NCBI GenBank assembly: GCA_940337035.1
Contig: CALNHX010007578.1
Location: 1-64,000, forward strand
DNA length: 64,000 bases
Reading direction: 5' to 3'
Source: Agriotes lineatus
Taxonomy: Eukaryota > Arthropoda > Insecta > Coleoptera > Elateridae
Shown here: positions 62,221 to 64,000 of the stretch, one piece after another
How the letters are laid out: each line of letters begins with the position of its first letter
Position numbering within the stretch: the first letter of the stretch is position 1
Translations under genes and position numbers: made by a program
The notes under the pieces: generated by a model
Databases searched by the model: none
What the model was told of the DNA's origin: nothing
What the model saw: the letters and a program-made list of their open reading frames with translations, nothing else

Positions 62221-63487
62221 GAGTTGTTGGCGTTCCGAGGCAGGTTCGGCAGTTGGCGAATTCCTGCGACATCAGCGAGCAGCATCGTGGGAAGGCATAG
62301 GGTGTCAGGATTCTTCCGGCAGCTCCACACTTCAGGCCAGAGCATAACCCAGCATCGCGAGCGGCCCGGGGAGCAAGATTTCAGCCAGATTCATAACAAC
62401 GAAGCCCAGCTACGACAACCAAAGTGAGGTTAGTGGATTTTAAAATTTCGACTCGCGCAATCGGCGTGAAAATTTGGGCATACCTTAATTACGACCTGGG
62501 GAACACGAAAATCATAACAGTTCGTGTGGATGGCGAGGTATTTTCCCAGGATTTACAATTAAAATAGTCAGTTGGAGGCCCCATAAAACAAACGCAAATA
62601 CGGCGTCCTTTTTAAGAATGCACCAATAGCACACGATCTGGAAAACAAAAGAATACATAGACGCCACTTGAAGGCAATTATTAAAAATCTTACCGTAAAA
62701 TTTGTTCATTTAATTTGCTTGATAAATCAATTCCAAACGCGAGCTGAGAAAACTTGATCTTGGTGTGATAGAATTGACATTTCAGTTTAACAACGGCACA
62801 TTACGCCTACATTTCAGGTCAATCTGCCTACTTTTCAGAGGCGGACCGTAAAATTTTTAACTAGGAAAGTCAGGAACCCAACACCTGAGATTTTGAGTTT
62901 TTAATTTCATGTCTCTGTTAAAAATTGAGCTAGCGAAGTTAGGAAATCAGATGAATGGATTAGAAAAAGGGCAAACTACCATAAGAGTAATTCTCAATTT
63001 TGGCGTACCCAACGAAATAAATTAATCAGTTAGTTTGATTTTAGCAAGTGGTAGAACTAATTTAAATATTGTGTGGTGACTCTTTTTATTTATCACATTA
63101 ATTATAAACATACAATTATTATACGTACAGGGTCATTGCATAAATAATTGGCTAGCCCAAAACGTGGGGCAAAACTAAATTAAATAAAATTTATCCACAG
63201 TGTTATCGCATAATTAAGGTCGATCACAACGGGGGCCTTGTAAAGATTAGAATAAACCACGTATTGGACTATTACAAAATTAAATCGTCGCCTAATTCAT
63301 GGGCTTTTTATAAATTTACTAGGAGCTCAACGCTGTTAAAGAATTAAATAAATTGACAGACAGTAAGTAGGTGGAAGTTAATAAGATTTAAAATTTTGAA
63401 AAGCTTTATTTGTGTGGGTGTTTTGTCTGTGGGTGTGAGCACTCAAATTCTATCTGTATCACGTATCAACGAAAAATCGAACACAAA
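62221..63487 (+). other. Probable LTR/leader of the downstream Gypsy-type element
   Basis: A GC-richer exon-like block (62224-62427) ends CCAAAG|TGAGGTTAGTGG, resembling a splice donor. CCCAAAACGTGGGGCAAAACT near 63157 resembles an LTR end/primer site, though its order relative to the gag start is uncertain. Exact LTR limits could not be set because the second LTR is outside the window. Confidence 0.3.
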
Positions 63488-64000
63488 ATGACTCGAAGAC
63501 AGCAAAAGAAAAGCGAAGGCGAGGAACAGCAAGCTGAAGAGGTTACGGAGGCACAAGAGCCACCGACCGAACAACAAACACAGGGTGACCAGTCCGAAAC
63601 ACAACAGCCGCAAACGTCAAAACAAACGCAGGAATTAAGTGGGATTATGGAAGCTATAGTACAAATGAGGAAGGAAGCAGAAGCTAGCAGGAAGGAAGCA
63701 GAACAAAGGGACGAAAAATTACAACAAATACTCACCGACAAAATACAAGAGCTCAAACAAGATGCCGAAAGAACGGTACAAGAGCTCAAACAAGATGCCG
63801 AAAGAACGGTGCAGAAATTGGAACAAGAGGCAGCGGAAAGAGAGAATAGGGCAGAACAACATGCAGAGATCCTGGTCAAAGCGGTAAAAGAAAAATTGGA
63901 AAAGAATAAAGAAGAAGTACAAGCAAAAATAGACGGGTTAGAAAAGAAACTCGAGGATTTCAAAGAAATAACGAAGGCGGAAATACAACAAGAAGTCTTG
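63488..64000 (+). CDS. Gypsy-type Gag N-terminus, runs off the window
   Basis: ATG at 63488, open for 171 codons to the window end. The Gln/Glu/Thr-rich start (EEQQAEEVTEAQEPPTEQQ) is followed by a long coiled coil. An 11-residue unit ELKQDAERTVQ is duplicated in tandem by a 33-bp repeat (63749-63781, 63782-63814). It is like the coiled-coil Gag at 28546-29643 in composition and layout, but not in detailed sequence. The identity rests on this likeness. A host coiled-coil gene cannot be excluded because the 3' part is outside. Confidence 0.5.
   Translation, partial: MTRRQQKKSEGEEQQAEEVTEAQEPPTEQQTQGDQSETQQPQTSKQTQELSGIMEAIVQMRKEAEASRKEAEQRDEKLQQILTDKIQELKQDAERTVQELKQDAERTVQKLEQEAAERENRAEQHAEILVKAVKEKLEKNKEEVQAKIDGLEKKLEDFKEITKAEIQQEVL

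Noticed and set aside
62224..62427. 67-residue plus-strand frame resembling an exon
   Set aside because: More likely transcribed leader of the downstream Gypsy-type element. It has no domain and its donor-like end was not matched to an acceptor.

Overview
The window looks like intergenic, repeat-packed DNA from an arthropod genome, probably an insect and perhaps a beetle. The evidence is the mix of Penelope, CR1/L2-like, BEL/Pao, Gypsy, piggyBac-like and Maverick/Polinton (adintovirus-like) elements, the AT-rich background and the abundant palindromic MITEs. I saw no convincing host protein-coding gene. Almost every coding feature belongs to a mobile or virus-derived element. A 23-N assembly gap lies at 18147-18169.

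Layout. 1-8.5 kb is AT-rich non-coding DNA with a diverged tandem repeat, hairpins and a 749-bp palindromic MITE. 8.6-11.6 kb is a broken Penelope-like element on the minus strand: RT, then GIY-YIG endonuclease, split by a small insertion and ending in a perfect 35-bp snap-back. 11.6-14.3 kb is rich in short palindromes. 14.3-18.14 kb is a decayed CR1/L2-type non-LTR retrotransposon (ORF1, endonuclease, RT, TTA-repeat tail). 18.18-26.88 kb is a complete, young BEL/Pao retrotransposon with near-identical 676-bp LTRs, a tRNA-Tyr-type primer site and one 2407-residue Gag-Pol-Env-like ORF. A second LTR of the same family (27033-27708) breaks into a Gypsy-type gag/pol remnant on the minus strand (27.7-29.65 kb).

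31.4-48.2 kb is a Maverick/Polinton (adintovirus-like) element, the centre of interest. DNA polymerase B is on the plus strand. A long minus-strand block carries, in transcription order, a partial duplicate of a capsid-core segment, two small unknown proteins, a full matrix metalloproteinase, a 398-residue unknown protein, a membrane glycoprotein, a phospholipase-A2/core protein, an adenain-like protease, penton, a small basic protein, double-jelly-roll capsid protein, packaging ATPase, a DUF8207-like protein, a fibre-like coiled-coil protein and a retroviral-type integrase. A structurally intact tRNA-Leu(TAA) overlaps the integrase stop. Polymerase, capsid, penton and protease reading frames are all broken, and a piggyBac-like MITE sits in the polymerase, so this copy is defective. 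Cargo genes such as the metalloproteinase remain open.

48.2-48.8 kb is a GC-rich block that looks like a solo LTR. 48.8-64 kb is mostly non-coding, with several inverted-repeat DNA elements, a tRNA-derived SINE-like sequence, a retroelement 3' remnant, and at the right edge the start of another Gypsy-type gag that runs off the window.

How parts work together: within the Polinton, ATPase, protease, penton and capsid protein form the virion assembly set, and integrase and protein-primed polymerase form the replication/integration set. The metalloproteinase, the membrane glycoprotein and perhaps the fibre-like protein are candidates for host interaction. Many minus-strand genes have their own TATA box a few tens of bases upstream, so transcription is probably gene by gene rather than from one operon.
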